A stretch of DNA of 64,000 bases from assembly GCF_000516985.1 (NCBI RefSeq), contig NW_006917104.1, positions 1 to 64,000 on the forward strand. Reading direction: 5' to 3'. The stretch comes from Pestalotiopsis fici W106-1 (taxonomy: Eukaryota; Ascomycota; Sordariomycetes; Amphisphaeriales; Sporocadaceae). Made by a program: the position numbers and the translations under genes. Below the pieces are notes generated by a model that was given only the letters and a program-made list of their open reading frames with translations, did no database searches and was not told the origin of the DNA. This document shows, piece by piece, positions 13,901-24,219 of the stretch (position 1 is its first letter; the number at the start of each line of letters is the position of its first letter).

Positions 13901-14900
13901 GAATATTACTTCGTATAATTAAATACGTTTACCTAGCTATTATTATCCTAAATGCCCGTAACGGCTAGCCCGCTAATAACCACGCTTTCGTATAGCGACG
14001 AATAGTAGTGGTGGTCGAATAGCGCTAGTAGCAGCCGTGCCACTAAGTCGTCTAAGCGGTCCTGCTCCTTGCTGCCTTCTCGGAATGGAGGAGCCGCCGC
14101 TGCATTTTCCCCGTTTTCGCCCGGCTGGAGCAATGCCTCTAAGTCGCCTAAAATCTTATTTTGTAATAGCGTCAGCTCGTACCGCGGCCTCTCTTCGTCC
14201 TACAGGCTCTGCGTTTTTTATAGGTATAAAAGCAGCTTACCTATAAGCATACGGTAGCGCACCCACGCGTTTTTGGCTATAAGCGGCTAAAACGGGCTAT
14301 GCTTTTTAATATCCGTATCGCGTGCTATTTCGAAAAGCGTAGCGGCACCGGCCTCGAGACTATATACCTACTTTTGCGCTTCGTTCGCCACTTTTATATA
14401 GCTATCCTAAAATGCCTATAAAGCCGTTTCGTCTAGCCGTAATAGCTACAACGTGCTGCGCAGGCGCTCCAAGCCCTCCTCGCTTTTAAAATCTGCTAAG
14501 TGCCGCGCCCAGCCCACTCTCCGCACCCACGGGTTCGGCTCCAGCTTCTCGTCCACGTTATAAATCGCCCGGCTAGCCAATTTATCTAGTAATGCGCTTT
14601 TTCGGCTAAAGGTGTATAATTAGGTGTTAGGCGATAATTAGGGCGGGGATGCTCTAATAGCTAGCACTTTATATAACGTCCTCGGCGGCTCTCTCTCTGC
14701 CTCCTCCTCCTCCTCCGCCTCCTCCGCCTCCTCCTCCTGCTGCTACTATAGCACGTCGGCTAGGTCCAGGTCCGAATCGCCGCATATAGAATCTGGCACC
14801 TCGGCATCCTAGGGTCGCTTGGATAGTTATCCGTCGTACTCGCCGTCTCGCCTTCTTATTTATATTTCTACTATTAAAGTGGCATTTCCGAGGACCTCAA
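10930..14900 (-). pseudogene. Telomere-linked RecQ helicase (TLH) relic, RIP-inactivated
   Basis: TLH genes encode SF2 RecQ-type DNA helicases that sit next to fungal telomeres. Reading the minus strand through stops shows the family in order. An N-terminal block with EPNPWVRRVGW (about 14,520) and a central block with FLPREVGELFIWYL (about 13,040) come first. The RecQ core follows: QFRP (about 12,285), motif I GTASGKS (about 12,200), TPESA, motif II region VVNECY where VVDECH is expected (about 11,935), a motif III remnant (about 11,830), motif V NALGVKLDI (about 11,450) and motif VI QKSGCAGR where QESGRAGR is expected (about 11,355). A zinc-binding tail with RRAMLDSV follows at about 11,120. 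The stops and substitutions are C-to-T or G-to-A changes. The gene points toward the telomere. The exact ends are uncertain. Confidence 0.92.
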
Positions 14901-16170
14901 AGTATCGGCTAGCTTTCCGTCCTAAAAAAAACCTTTAGCATTAAACGCCTTTTTTTTACGGAACGGCTGCTACTTTTGCATATTTTTTTTGCCCTCCCTA
15001 TTTCCGGCTATTTACCCACCCGTATTTTTATTTATAATGCTTTTATATTTTTTTAACGCAGCGCACGATATATATGCAGTTATCGCAAACTATATTATTT
15101 ATATAAGGCGGGCTTAGGTCTAGAATCGGCCCGCGCGTTAGCTTTAGGAAGGCGAAGTCGTCGAGCTGGCTTTATGTATAGATAATGCCGTATAGCGCTC
15201 GTACGGCATCCCCGATAAATCCACGTCTACTAATCAGGACGCTTTTATGCTAATCCTTAAATAAATACCGCTCGATCTCGTTACCTATATAAGCGTAACG
15301 GCATTAGCTATAGATCACGATACGGAAATCGGGCAGATAAACAAAGGAATAGATAGATAATGCCATTTTTTTACGATAAAAGACCAAAATAAAATAATAT
15401 ATATATAGACAGGTATATAAAAAATAATTATATAAACCCCGTTTTTTTTCTTTTTTTTCCTTTAATATCTTTTTTTTTATCGAGGTTAAGGCAAAGGAAA
15501 TAACGGGGGGACAAAAAAAAAGGAGGAGATAGGAATAACGAACGGGGATATAAATAAGGGATAAATAAATAAAGGCAGCGTATAGCGAAAAAAGGGGAGC
15601 GGGGGGGAGCAAACCTATATAATACCGATAAACCTATTTTATCGGCCTATTTTTTCTTTTTCGTTTATCCGACCCTGCTTTGGCCCGCGGCCGGGAGGGA
15701 CGTCGTAGTAGTAATAATAATAATCTAATCCAACGAAATAGGTATAGCCTTTTATTAGGATAAGGATAGTTAAATTAAATTAAATCCGTTTAGCAATCGA
15801 ACGAATTTAACGGAAACGCGTAAAATTCCTAAGCTATGGCCCCGCCCCCCGCAGCTGCCGGCAGCTAATAAACCCCGGCCAGCTGCCCGCGCCCGCGGGG
15901 ACGGCCTCGCCGGCGACGAAACGGCCGCAGCGGCTGCAGCGCCCGTTAGATTGCGATAAAAAGTAGACCGTTAGAACCGCGCTAATCGGGAGGCCTAAAT
16001 ATTAAGTTTTTACTCCCCGATCGGGCCCGTCTTCGTAAAGTTTTAATTAAATTCGTATCGAATAAACTCTATATTCCCGATCGAACGAACTCTACCCCCG
16101 GCCTTTTCGGTAAAGACAAAAATGCCCATACAAAACGAACGAGCTCGACGTAAAGTTCTTTTAGGCTGTG
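14901..16170. other. Upstream flank of the TLH relic, no gene
   Basis: This lies 5' of the TLH relic. A minus-strand frame at 15,304-15,612 is low-complexity and hydrophobic, probably a composition artefact. A GC-rich island at 15,830-15,960 (CpG-dense, with 'cagctgccggcagct') contrasts with the AT-rich surroundings, and CpG survival is expected because RIP targets CpA. No gene is supported. Confidence 0.45.
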
Positions 16171-16310
16171 GGATAAACTTCCTCCCCCTAGCACAGACTA
16201 TCCTAACCCGTATATTTAGTGTACGACTTCCTCTCCTAAGCACAAACCATTTTAACCCGTACACTTAATATACGACTTCCTCCCCTAAGCACAAACCATC
16301 CTAACTTCTA
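16171..16310. repeat. 49-bp tandem repeat, about three copies
   Basis: The block 'acttcctc.cctaagcacaaac' recurs at 16,177, 16,226 and 16,275, giving a 49-bp period. Each copy is followed by 'taacccgta...ttagt.tacg' or a variant. It is less RIP-damaged than its surroundings. Confidence 0.85.
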
Positions 16311-18690
16311 TTATACTAAGTGCCTTATGCTAATATCTATCCTTATCGGCTGCCTTATATTATTAATTTAGCAATTAAATATAAATAGTTTAATAGTATA
16401 TATAGCACTTTTTGATAATTTAATACGTTATGAGTTTGAACTTTTTATTTATATTATAATAGCCTTTGAATTTATCTTAATTTTTTGATTTTTAATTCAT
16501 ATAATTAAAACTTTTGAAAATAATAATAATAAAATTTAAAAATATAATATTTTAAATATTCGTGATTATAAAATATTGAATTTAATTATTAGAAAAAAAT
16601 GAGATGTCGAAGTCTAAATGCTTTTATATAATTATATTAACGCATAGCCTCGATATTTAAAAACGTATAAAATACTAAAAAATAATATTTGCTATTATTA
16701 CGATTTATCGATCCGGCTTAAAATATTAAAACCAATTTTTCTATTTGCTAAAAATTAAATACGCGATTATAACCTTTATTTTAAATAATAATTAAAGCAT
16801 TTACCGGTATTTTCGCAATATAAAGCTTATAAAGCTCGGCTGCTTTACGAAAAAACGGTTTATTTAAAAACGTTTTAGCTCGCTTAGCGCTAAAAAGGCT
16901 TAAGTCGTTTATGTTATATTTTAATATATTTAATAATATTATAATATAATAATTTTTGCCCGAAAAAAAAAATTAAAGGCTACGGATAATCGAGATTAAG
17001 GAATAAGGATAAACGCGAATAATTAACGGTATTTATCGGGCTTTAATTAAGTAATTTAAAGCCTTTTTAGCTAGCTCGATTTAACTTTTATCGATAATAT
17101 CCTTTTATTTACTTTTTTTAAATACGCGTTAATCTTTTTATTTTTTATCCACTTTTTTTTTCCCGGCTTTTACGAATATTTTTATTAATTAAAACAAGTC
17201 CTTTTTATAGTTATTATGCTAATTATTATATTTTATTAATCGGTATTATTAATATATTTATTTTTAGCGATTCGTTTTAATATAAATATATGCGGTTATT
17301 TTTATTATTAAAGGATATTTGTCCCCGAAGGGAGAAACGAAGGTTTATCCCCGAGGGGAGAAACAAGGGTTTATCCCCGAAGGGAGAAATATAATTAATT
17401 AAAAGGCATATCCTGCTAATTAGCAAAGTCTTTACCCTTAACCCAAAGGCTTAAATAAGAAAATCCAGTATAATTACTATTAATTATAAAAATATTAATT
17501 ATAGCTATATTATTTCGTATTTACTATTGTTATTTTGATTTTATTATATATTATTATTATTATTTATATATTTTTATTATAATTAATTTATATCGTTTTA
17601 ATCGTTATTTTAATTTACGCTTTAGTTTAAATTTATTTTATTATCGCTAATATCGAAAATAATAAAAAACTATTTTATAAAAAATTTTATATAGCCTTTT
17701 AAAATAAGCTAAATATTAGCGCGGTTATTATAAAAATTAAATATAAAGCAATAACGGTTATCGAAATTAAAATTAATATATATTAATAATAAAATTATTT
17801 ATTAACGAATAATTTTAAAAAAAAAAATTTGCGTTTTCGAATAATTTAATATATAATTAGTTATTAGCAATATTATATCGTTGCTCCGGAAACTAATAAC
17901 GCTAATATTCGAATTGCTAACTAATAATAAAACGCGCGTAAAAGCGCGAATTTACCTTACGGGTATAATATAAAAAAAAGCGAACGGCGTAATTTAAAAG
18001 CTTTTAATTCGGGAAAAGCAATAAGGCTCGATTTTCGGCGTAATTAATATTAATAAAAAATTAATATTATCGTATATTATAAATAATTAATCGTAAATAA
18101 AATCGCGCATATTTAAAAGGCTAATAATATTTTAAAAGTTTTCGTTTTTTATTTATTATTATTAAATAATTAATTAGCTATAATTTTTTAATTATAAAGG
18201 TATTAATTAATATATATGGATATAAGCTAATTAAAAGGGAAAAGCTTAGGCAAATCGAAAAAAATATAATTATTATTTTTATTTCTCGGGCGTTATAGCT
18301 AATAGCCTATTATTTTAGCAAATAATCTTATAATTGCGATAAACATTAATATATTATAATATTATAAATAATTATTATAAACCGCTAAAAGCTAAAAATA
18401 TAATTTTTTTTGCTAAATCGTATAATAAGCGAATAAATATCGCTAATAGCTTAAAATTAATCGCGATTTTAACGCGATATCGTTAATCGCGTTAATAAAT
18501 ACGATCTTATTTTAAAAGGAAAAATTAAAATATAATATATAAATATTTTAACGAATAGCGATAAATTATATAAAATTCTTTTTCGGCTAAATTACCGGCG
18601 CTAATAGCGGTTAGCTACGTTATCGGGATAACGCTTTATTTAAAAAAGTAATTATTATAATAATATTACCGGTTATAATTATAACGATAT
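16311..18690. other. RIP-degraded AT-rich DNA with a short GC hairpin repeat
   Basis: Stops occur in all frames and no gene is visible. At 17,331-17,389 a ~27-bp unit containing 'tccccgaagggagaaa' is repeated three times; CCCCGAAGGG/CCCCGAGGGG is a short palindrome. At 16,573-16,632 a segment ending 'taaatgcttttatata' matches 21,450-21,498 and marks a dispersed repeat family. Confidence 0.6.
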
Positions 18691-18699
18691 AAAAAATAT

Positions 18700-19345
18700 T
18701 AATATTATATTAAAAAAGCTATATTTATTATATTAAATAAGCTATTATTATTATATTAAAAGAATTACCGTTATCGTATTAAAAAAGCTATTATAATTAT
18801 ATTAAAGGAATTATTGCTATTACGCTAAAGGAATTATATTTATTATACTAAAAAAGCTATTATTATTACGTTAAAAAGACTACCGCTATTATATTAAAAA
18901 AGCTATTGTTATTACGCTAAAGGATTTACCGTTATCGCATTAAAAAAGCTATTATAATTATATTAAAGGAATTATTATTATTACGCTAAAGGAATTATAT
19001 TTATTATATTAAAGGAGCTATTATTATTACGCTCAAGGAATTACCGCTATTATAATTAAAAAAGCTATTGCTATTACGTTAAAAAAACCACCGCTATTAT
19101 ATTAAAAAAACTATTGTTATTATATTAAAAAAGCTATTAATATTAATTAATTGCATTAAAAAAGCTATTATTATTACGCTAAAAAAGCTATTGTTATTAT
19201 ATTAAAAAAGCTATTAATATTAATTAATTATATTGAAAAAGTTATTGTTATTACGCTGGATAAATTATTGGCATAGCGCTAAAGGAACCATTAATATAAC
19301 GCTAAAAAAATTATTAGCATTACGCTAAAAGAGCTATTATTATTA
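18700..19345. repeat. 23-bp minisatellite, RIP-mutated
   Basis: A 23-bp unit such as 'agctattgttattacgctaaagg' or 'aattaccgctattatattaaaaa' is repeated more than 20 times with few indels over the first ~400 bp, then more loosely. Units differ mostly by C/T and G/A, consistent with RIP on a once homogeneous array. There is no coding frame, since 23 is not a multiple of three. Confidence 0.85.
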
Positions 19346-20220
19346 TTATTATTATATATTGCTTATTAATCTTTATTAAATTATAAAAAGATTAAGTTTA
19401 ATTTAACGCTTTTTATATTATAATAATAATAGTAAAGGCAAAGGCAAAGGATATAATAGTTTAATTATATAAAAACTAAAGATATTAAAACAAATATAAT
19501 AATTCTTACTTTTATAAAGATGGCAATAGTTTAACCTTAACGCTGGGAATGCTTAATGAGTTAATTAAATAAATAAATAAATTATAATAAACAGGCTGAA
19601 ATAAAAGGGTAAAAGGCTAGCGTTTCTAAAAAAAATAAACGACCCCCGGATAAAAAATAACGTAAATATATAGCTAAATATTCCGCAGGCTTTAATTAAA
19701 TAGCTATAAAATATAAATAAAAATATATAAAATATAATTAGGCTAATTAGCCAAATTATAATAGCGCGTATCGATAAAATATAGCCGGTTATATAATATA
19801 AAGCCGGGGGTTATATAAATGCGCGTATTATAATTAGCTAAATTACCGAAAAATTAAAAAAAAATTAAAAAAAGAAAAAAAAAAGGATAGCGATAACCGT
19901 AAAAAATAAATAAACTAAATAAAATAAAATAAGCCTAAATAAAACGACGACGGGATTTAATTATAATCGTCGCTTATTAACCCCTTAATAATAAATAAAG
20001 GGACCGCGCCCGTAAACGTCGACGGCGTTAAAAATCGTAAGGAAAACCGTAAAGTGCGGCGCCGCCCCCCGCTTTTAATTAGCCGTATCCTTATATTATT
20101 ATACCGACCTTTAGCCGCCCGCCCCTTAAATAAAGGGCGCCGGGGAATAACGGCCAGGCCTAAAATATAAAAAAAAAATTTTATTATTTTTTTAAGCGTT
20201 ATAATTATTTAAAGCGCTTG
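19346..20220. other. RIP-degraded DNA, partial dispersed repeat
   Basis: At 19,455-19,565 a segment ('ataataattcttacttttataaa', then 'atggcaatagtttaaccttaacgct') matches 21,360-21,470, so the two copies flank the LTR insertion. The rest is AT-rich with a GC island at 19,970-20,150 and has no supported gene. Confidence 0.55.
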
Positions 20221-20225
20221 ATAAT

Positions 20226-20955
20226 TGTTCTAAGGTATGATTGGTGGATCATAAACTTAGGCACAGGGAAGCGTTCATATGATTCGTAGAATCAGGCCGT
20301 GGAAGGTAGTTATAGGGCTGTATAACTGATTTATTGAAGCTTAAGGAAAGAATAATTAACTACGGAGGAATAACTACCTTTTATACCCATAAAATCAACC
20401 AATAAAAACATTCTAGAATATGTTACTAATAAACTAGATTTATAATCAAGTTAATTAGTAATAAGGTTGATTTATAATCGAAAAAACCATCGAAATCTAT
20501 GGATTTCTATGGTGTGGGTTACCCTGTAACCCTGGGACCACTATGGCCAGGTGCACTGGCCACACTTAGTGGGGCTTGATCCAGTGGAACGTTCCACTGG
20601 ATTCCAGTGGGTTCCAGTGGCCATAGTGGCCACAACAGTCAACTGTAATAACTTGTTAACTGTATAGCACTGTGAACAGTGGCTGTAAGTGGTGCTGTAC
20701 TGACTATAGGTCAGTACAGGGTAAGTTCCACTGATTTCCCATATATCGTTATTTAACGATATCTCGATGGGTTCTATAGCTGTTATAACGATATGATATG
20801 CGTTATAAAGCTAATTTTATGCACTATANNNNNNNNNNNNNNNNNNNNNNNNNNNNNNNNNNNNNNNNNNNNNNNNNNNNNNNNNNNNNNNNNNNNNNNN
20901 NNNNNNNNNNNNNNNNNNNNNNNNNNNNCGATGCTGTATTAACATCCGTGCAACA
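20226..20955. mobile_element. Retrotransposon LTR (solo LTR or gapped element), not RIP-mutated
   Basis: The unit begins TGTTCTAAGG and ends CCGTGCAACA, the TG...CA ends of an LTR, and is flanked by the perfect 5-bp direct repeat ATAAT at 20,221-20,225 and 20,956-20,960. Inside are a TATA-like 'ttttataccc' (about 20,379) and palindromes such as 'ccagtggaacgttccactgg' (20,581-20,600). One hundred N at 20,829-20,928 hide an unknown length, so it may be a solo LTR or a full element whose inner part was not assembled. No open frame is visible. Normal CpA/TpG content against RIP-mutated flanks means insertion after the surrounding RIP. Which superfamily it belongs to is not determined. Confidence 0.85.
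20829..20928. other. Assembly gap (100 N)
   Basis: Exactly 100 N, a placeholder length. The gap falls inside the LTR unit, so the true distance between its two ends is unknown. Confidence 0.99.
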
Positions 20956-20960
20956 ATAAT

Positions 20961-21515
20961 TTTCGAAATTTAATTGATTTAATCCGAAATTATTAGGTTT
21001 AATATTAAAAGTTTTAATCCTAAGGCTTTTTAATTAAGAGCGGGATTTTTGCCCGATTACGGTATAATTATTACGCTTTTTTTGCGCGTAATACTCGATT
21101 TTGTTATTAAAAATATTTTTTATTAAATAACGTATAAAAAAAAATTAAAATTATAACGGTTTATTAATAAAACGTTAAATAATAATTGATATATTATATA
21201 TTATTATAAAAATTAATTTTTATAAAAGCAAAAATTTAATATAATTATATTATGCTAGCTATATTTAGCTATAGCGTTAGCGTTATAATGGCGGTGCGGC
21301 ATTATTGCGTAATGCCTATATAAGAGGTTATTATAATAAGATATAACGGTTTTATTATATAAAAATTAAAAACATTAAAATAAATATAATAATTCTTACT
21401 TTTATAAAAATGGTAATAACTTAACTTTAACGCTAAAAATGCTTAGTGAATTTAATTATTAAAAAAATAAAATATCGAAGTTTAAATGCTTTTATATAAG
21501 CGAAAAGCTGTTTAC
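20961..21515. other. End of RIP block; dispersed repeat copy
   Basis: This AT-rich, RIP-type DNA carries the fullest copy of a repeat (about 21,335-21,498) whose parts recur at 19,430-19,565 and 16,573-16,632. It ends in 'taaatgcttttatata'. The composition changes abruptly at about 21,500-21,540 into normal-composition DNA, inside the broken helicase D'. No gene is visible. Confidence 0.6.
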
Positions 21516-21521
21516 GGTGAA

Positions 21522-22055
21522 TTATGATCGATAGGCGCTTAAAAACAGGTAGCTGGTAAAGGCCCGTCGTTTCATTTGCTCCAAAAGCACGGAGAAAAAG
21601 GCCTCGGCCTCTGATGTTCGTCGCAGTGGTATATCCGCTACAAAAACAATAGGGCGGTCGTCCAAAGCATTGCCTTGTATCAGTTTTTCCAAGAATTTTC
21701 CGTATGTAAAGACTGCTAAGAATTTAGGGGCATAGCAGGTGGGATCGAGCTCCACGTCTTCGAAAGGATTCAATACGTCGGATGGGTTCTCGCGTATATA
21801 CTGAGTCGAAACGCTGCACTCGATCGTCGAGTTGAGAATGTAAATAATTCTCGCGTGTGGGTTGGCCGTCTTGATCACGCCCGCGGCGTGGACCAAGAGA
21901 CTGGTGCTCTTGCCGGCTCCGTGTGCAGCATGAATGTAGGCTGCGTGGTCGGTATTTGTCGAGAGTTTAAGGAGAGCCTCGTCGATCTCTTCAACCTTTG
22001 CTCTCCAGGCGTTGTTTAGAGACAATGATGGTCCATCTTGATGATTAGCACTCAT
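21522..22055 (-). pseudogene. D': truncated SF2-like helicase, copy of gene D
   Basis: The ATG at 22,055 opens a 177-codon frame related to gene D at the right end. Both have AWRA..EEID near the start, the P-loop AAHGAGKSTSLL (motif I), RIIYI (motif Ia), a TYGKFLEKLI block (motif Ib), VADIPLRR at the motif II position and FLSA at motif III. The frame then stops exactly where the sequence enters the RIP-mutated subtelomere, so helicase domain 2 is missing. An upstream frame extends beyond the ATG, but the start is supported by gene D, whose protein begins at the same place. The leader just upstream is CAC-rich. It is not expected to encode a working helicase. Whether domain 1 alone is expressed is unknown. 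Confidence 0.8.
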
Positions 22056-22111
22056 TTTTGCGATGCGCATGCGCGGTATGTCGGTGGTGGTGGTGCTGGA
22101 TGGGTATGCTT

Positions 22112-22990
22112 GATGGTGTTGGTGGAAAAGTGCAAACGAAATGCGGTTCCCAAGACAAAGACTGCAAAAGGCGGGCAACAGAATCCAATTCTCGAAATGG
22201 CATGGAGCATCCTCGATGAGAATCGAGACAGCTACTTTGCGCAGAGAACAATACGCGACGACATCTGCCACTGGCTCAAGAACAGTCAGGGTCTTGACCA
22301 ACGCTTGGCGTTGAAAGACTTGGCCGAGACCAACATTATGCGGGACACTTTTCGCATTTCCGTCGTTCCTTTAGACCGTTGCGTCATGAGAAAACCTCTA
22401 GGAGAGGATATACCATGGATATTCACCAAGTTCCACGAGACAACCAATGCCAATGTCAGTTGTCTCACCTGGGATGGCAACATGGACCTTGGCCAAAGAA
22501 TCAGCAATGAATTTGGCATATGCGACGACGTTGCGGGCGGAAACAGCTACATTTACGTTTCCCACAACGTGGGCACCATCCGAACGTTCAAGGAACTGCA
22601 GGACATTTCCGTTGATGGCATAACAATGGTTCATTCTCAAGGCCAGGCTGTTGCGGAGGATAGCTCTTCTCGAATCCAGCCGGATCGGCTCCATTGCTGC
22701 AGTTCGACTGCGATTCAGTGACAGCGACATGGATCGTATGCGACGATGGGGATCTTCCGGATGCCAGTTGCCTGACAAGGCAAGATTTGCGTATGCCAAC
22801 AATGAGTGGAAGATTCGTGAAATTGGACGGTCGAACATGCTGTATTACTTTCGCGTCAACAGGTTTGAGTCCGGGCAGCTCCGTCATCTAGCAAGACGAG
22901 CTCTCCCAGAGGTGGTTCGCACCCGAATTGGTAAGACTGGTATCGACTCATGGCTTCTGCGGTTGAAAAATCTTGATTTCATCAAGAAGA
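22112..22990 (+). pseudogene. Z: frameshifted gene of unknown function
   Basis: The plus-strand frame has strongly coding-like codon choice (GAC, AAC, GGC and TTC favoured) from about 22,112 to 22,690, with segments such as SILDENRDSYFAQ, WIFTKFHETTNANVS and DDVAGGNSYIYVSHN. At about 22,660-22,700 it shifts frame and continues as NNEWKIREIGRSNMLYYFRV and WLLRLKNLDFIKKK until about 22,990. There a dispersed repeat (R1) and the tail of gene B take over. The start is uncertain: the first ATG lies only 57 bp from the divergent start of D', so the 5' end may be truncated. I do not recognise the family. Long minus-strand frames over the same bases have poorer codon choice and are rejected. Confidence 0.5.
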
Positions 22991-22994
22991 AGCT

Positions 22995-23092
22995 GTGCTG
23001 CTGGCGATGGTGGTGATATGCGCTTGGGCGAGGTCAAGGCTTTCTCGTCTCAAATACAGAGATGCATCATGAATTCCTGCGTACGCCTTGTC
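22995..23092. repeat. Dispersed repeat R1, copy 1
   Basis: The block reading 'ctggcgatggtggtgatatg', then 'cgcttgggcgaggtcaag', then an imperfect 'tttctcgt...aatacagagatgcatcat' is shared with 26,155-26,240 and 26,505-26,610. Here it ends exactly where homology to gene B begins, so it marks a rearrangement joint. Confidence 0.8.
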
Positions 23093-23213
23093 TTGGAATG
23101 TCTTCCCTACTTGAAGGGAACCACTGCGAACTGGGTCAAGCGCCTCTGGGAACAGCTGGGTTCCCAAAGTGAGAATCTCTGGCATTTAACTAGGTGCTCT
23201 GGGATTTTTTGAC
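23090..23213 (+). pseudogene. B': 3' end of gene B only
   Basis: About 40 codons match the C-terminus of gene B1, with blocks such as LECLPYLKGTT and WVKRLWEQLGSQSEN corresponding to LKECVPDLKETT and WVKSLREQLGSQGEN in B1. Homology starts at the end of repeat R1, so the other ~440 residues are absent. A ~20-bp deletion near the end shifts the frame and alters the last residues. The DNA downstream (23,240-23,330) also matches the 3' flank of B1 (58,380-58,500, inverted), showing that this was once a full locus. Confidence 0.85.
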
Positions 23214-23379
23214 TGACTCAAGGAGCATAACATGCCCCCGACTGCACTTGGTATGCATTATTGCCATGGCTTCATGGCTGGACTGTTGTAATTTTCGCAG
23301 ATTAGCTGCTCGAGCATATTGAATGGCTCAAGAATCAATAAAGACTGTCGATGCCTGATTCCTGAATATATGAAGCCCA

Positions 23380-23618
23380 TTGTGAATAGAAATGTCATTT
23401 GTGAACGAACAAGAGCTGAAATGGCTTTGCAACTTATTGTCATTCATGTCATGCATACCTATGTGCTCAAAAAATAACAAATACCTAATATTTCATTGAT
23501 GAATATAAACAACTAAACAATTCCACTGTCACATATCAACTCCAGTACGCCCTGATTTTCTTCAATATCACATTTCAGCAATCATCACATTCCAACTTTC
23601 ACGAAGCTATAATACAAG
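23380..23618 (+). promoter_or_regulatory. Conserved upstream region of A'
   Basis: This interval aligns discontinuously with 60,530-60,764 upstream of gene A1. Shared blocks include 'atagaaatgtc.tt', 'ctgaaatgg.tttgcaactt', 'gtcatgtcatg', 'atgtgctcaaa', 'ttccac', 'atcaac..cagtacgc' and 'ttcttcaa'. Upstream and 5' leader DNA was therefore copied with the gene, and some blocks may be promoter elements. No clear TATA box is visible. Confidence 0.6.
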
Positions 23619-24051
23619 ATGCCGAAAACGAGATCTCAACGCGAAGCCACTCAGACAACCCCGATCCAACGAGAAGAGCGTGCCGCCAAAGGCACAAAGC
23701 ACAAAAGACACGAGCTATCCAAGACCACAAAGAGGAATCATTCCATGGGAATGATACCGGTTCCGAGTCCTTGGACGACGACGAAATAGACTTGGATGGA
23801 AACGCGGACGACGCAGAGAACTCTGATAAAGACCTGGTGCTGGGCTCCATTTATTATGGACGATTTTGAAGACGAGCAGAATCAGGGAGAAGGCGCAGCT
23901 GTCGGACATTAAACATCATGACAGATTGGCCAATGGCTTCAACATTCTTCCTGGTAAGGAGCTCGAAAGGATTGCCATAAATCAGCAGCCGAGATTGACA
24001 CGAGCGGCGCGGAAGAAGAAAGCACTGCTGGAGAATTATTGCACGCAGTAA
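23619..24051 (+). pseudogene. A': truncated, frameshifted copy of the gene A family
   Basis: It begins ATG with MPKTRSQRE, matching MPNTRSQSK of gene A1, and keeps a basic start followed by acidic stretches. Frame changes occur after about 40 codons and again near 23,850. The segment KAQLSDIKHHDRLANGFN...IAINQQPRLTRAARKKKALLENY then parallels A1 residues 108-156. Homology stops at about residue 156 of 660, so the conserved core (GGPWMGN region) is gone. Several frame breaks and the missing 75 percent make it non-functional. Its promoter region is conserved with A1. Confidence 0.88.
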
Positions 24052-24219
24052 GAGTCAATGAAGCAGATACTCAAGGCAATAGATTAACATGAATGGGGCT
24101 GGGTGCAAAAGCATTTCAATCTTGATTTCTTTTGTATTTATTGCAGTACAATTCGTTACGCGAGCCTGCAATACCTGCGTGCCATAAGCATGGCGACAGC
24201 CTCCTCCCAAGGTTCTCGT

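Noticed and set aside
15304..15612. Hydrophobic 102-codon minus-strand frame
   Set aside because: AT-rich, RIP-type sequence gives Ile/Tyr/Phe-rich frames by chance; there is no start context or homology.
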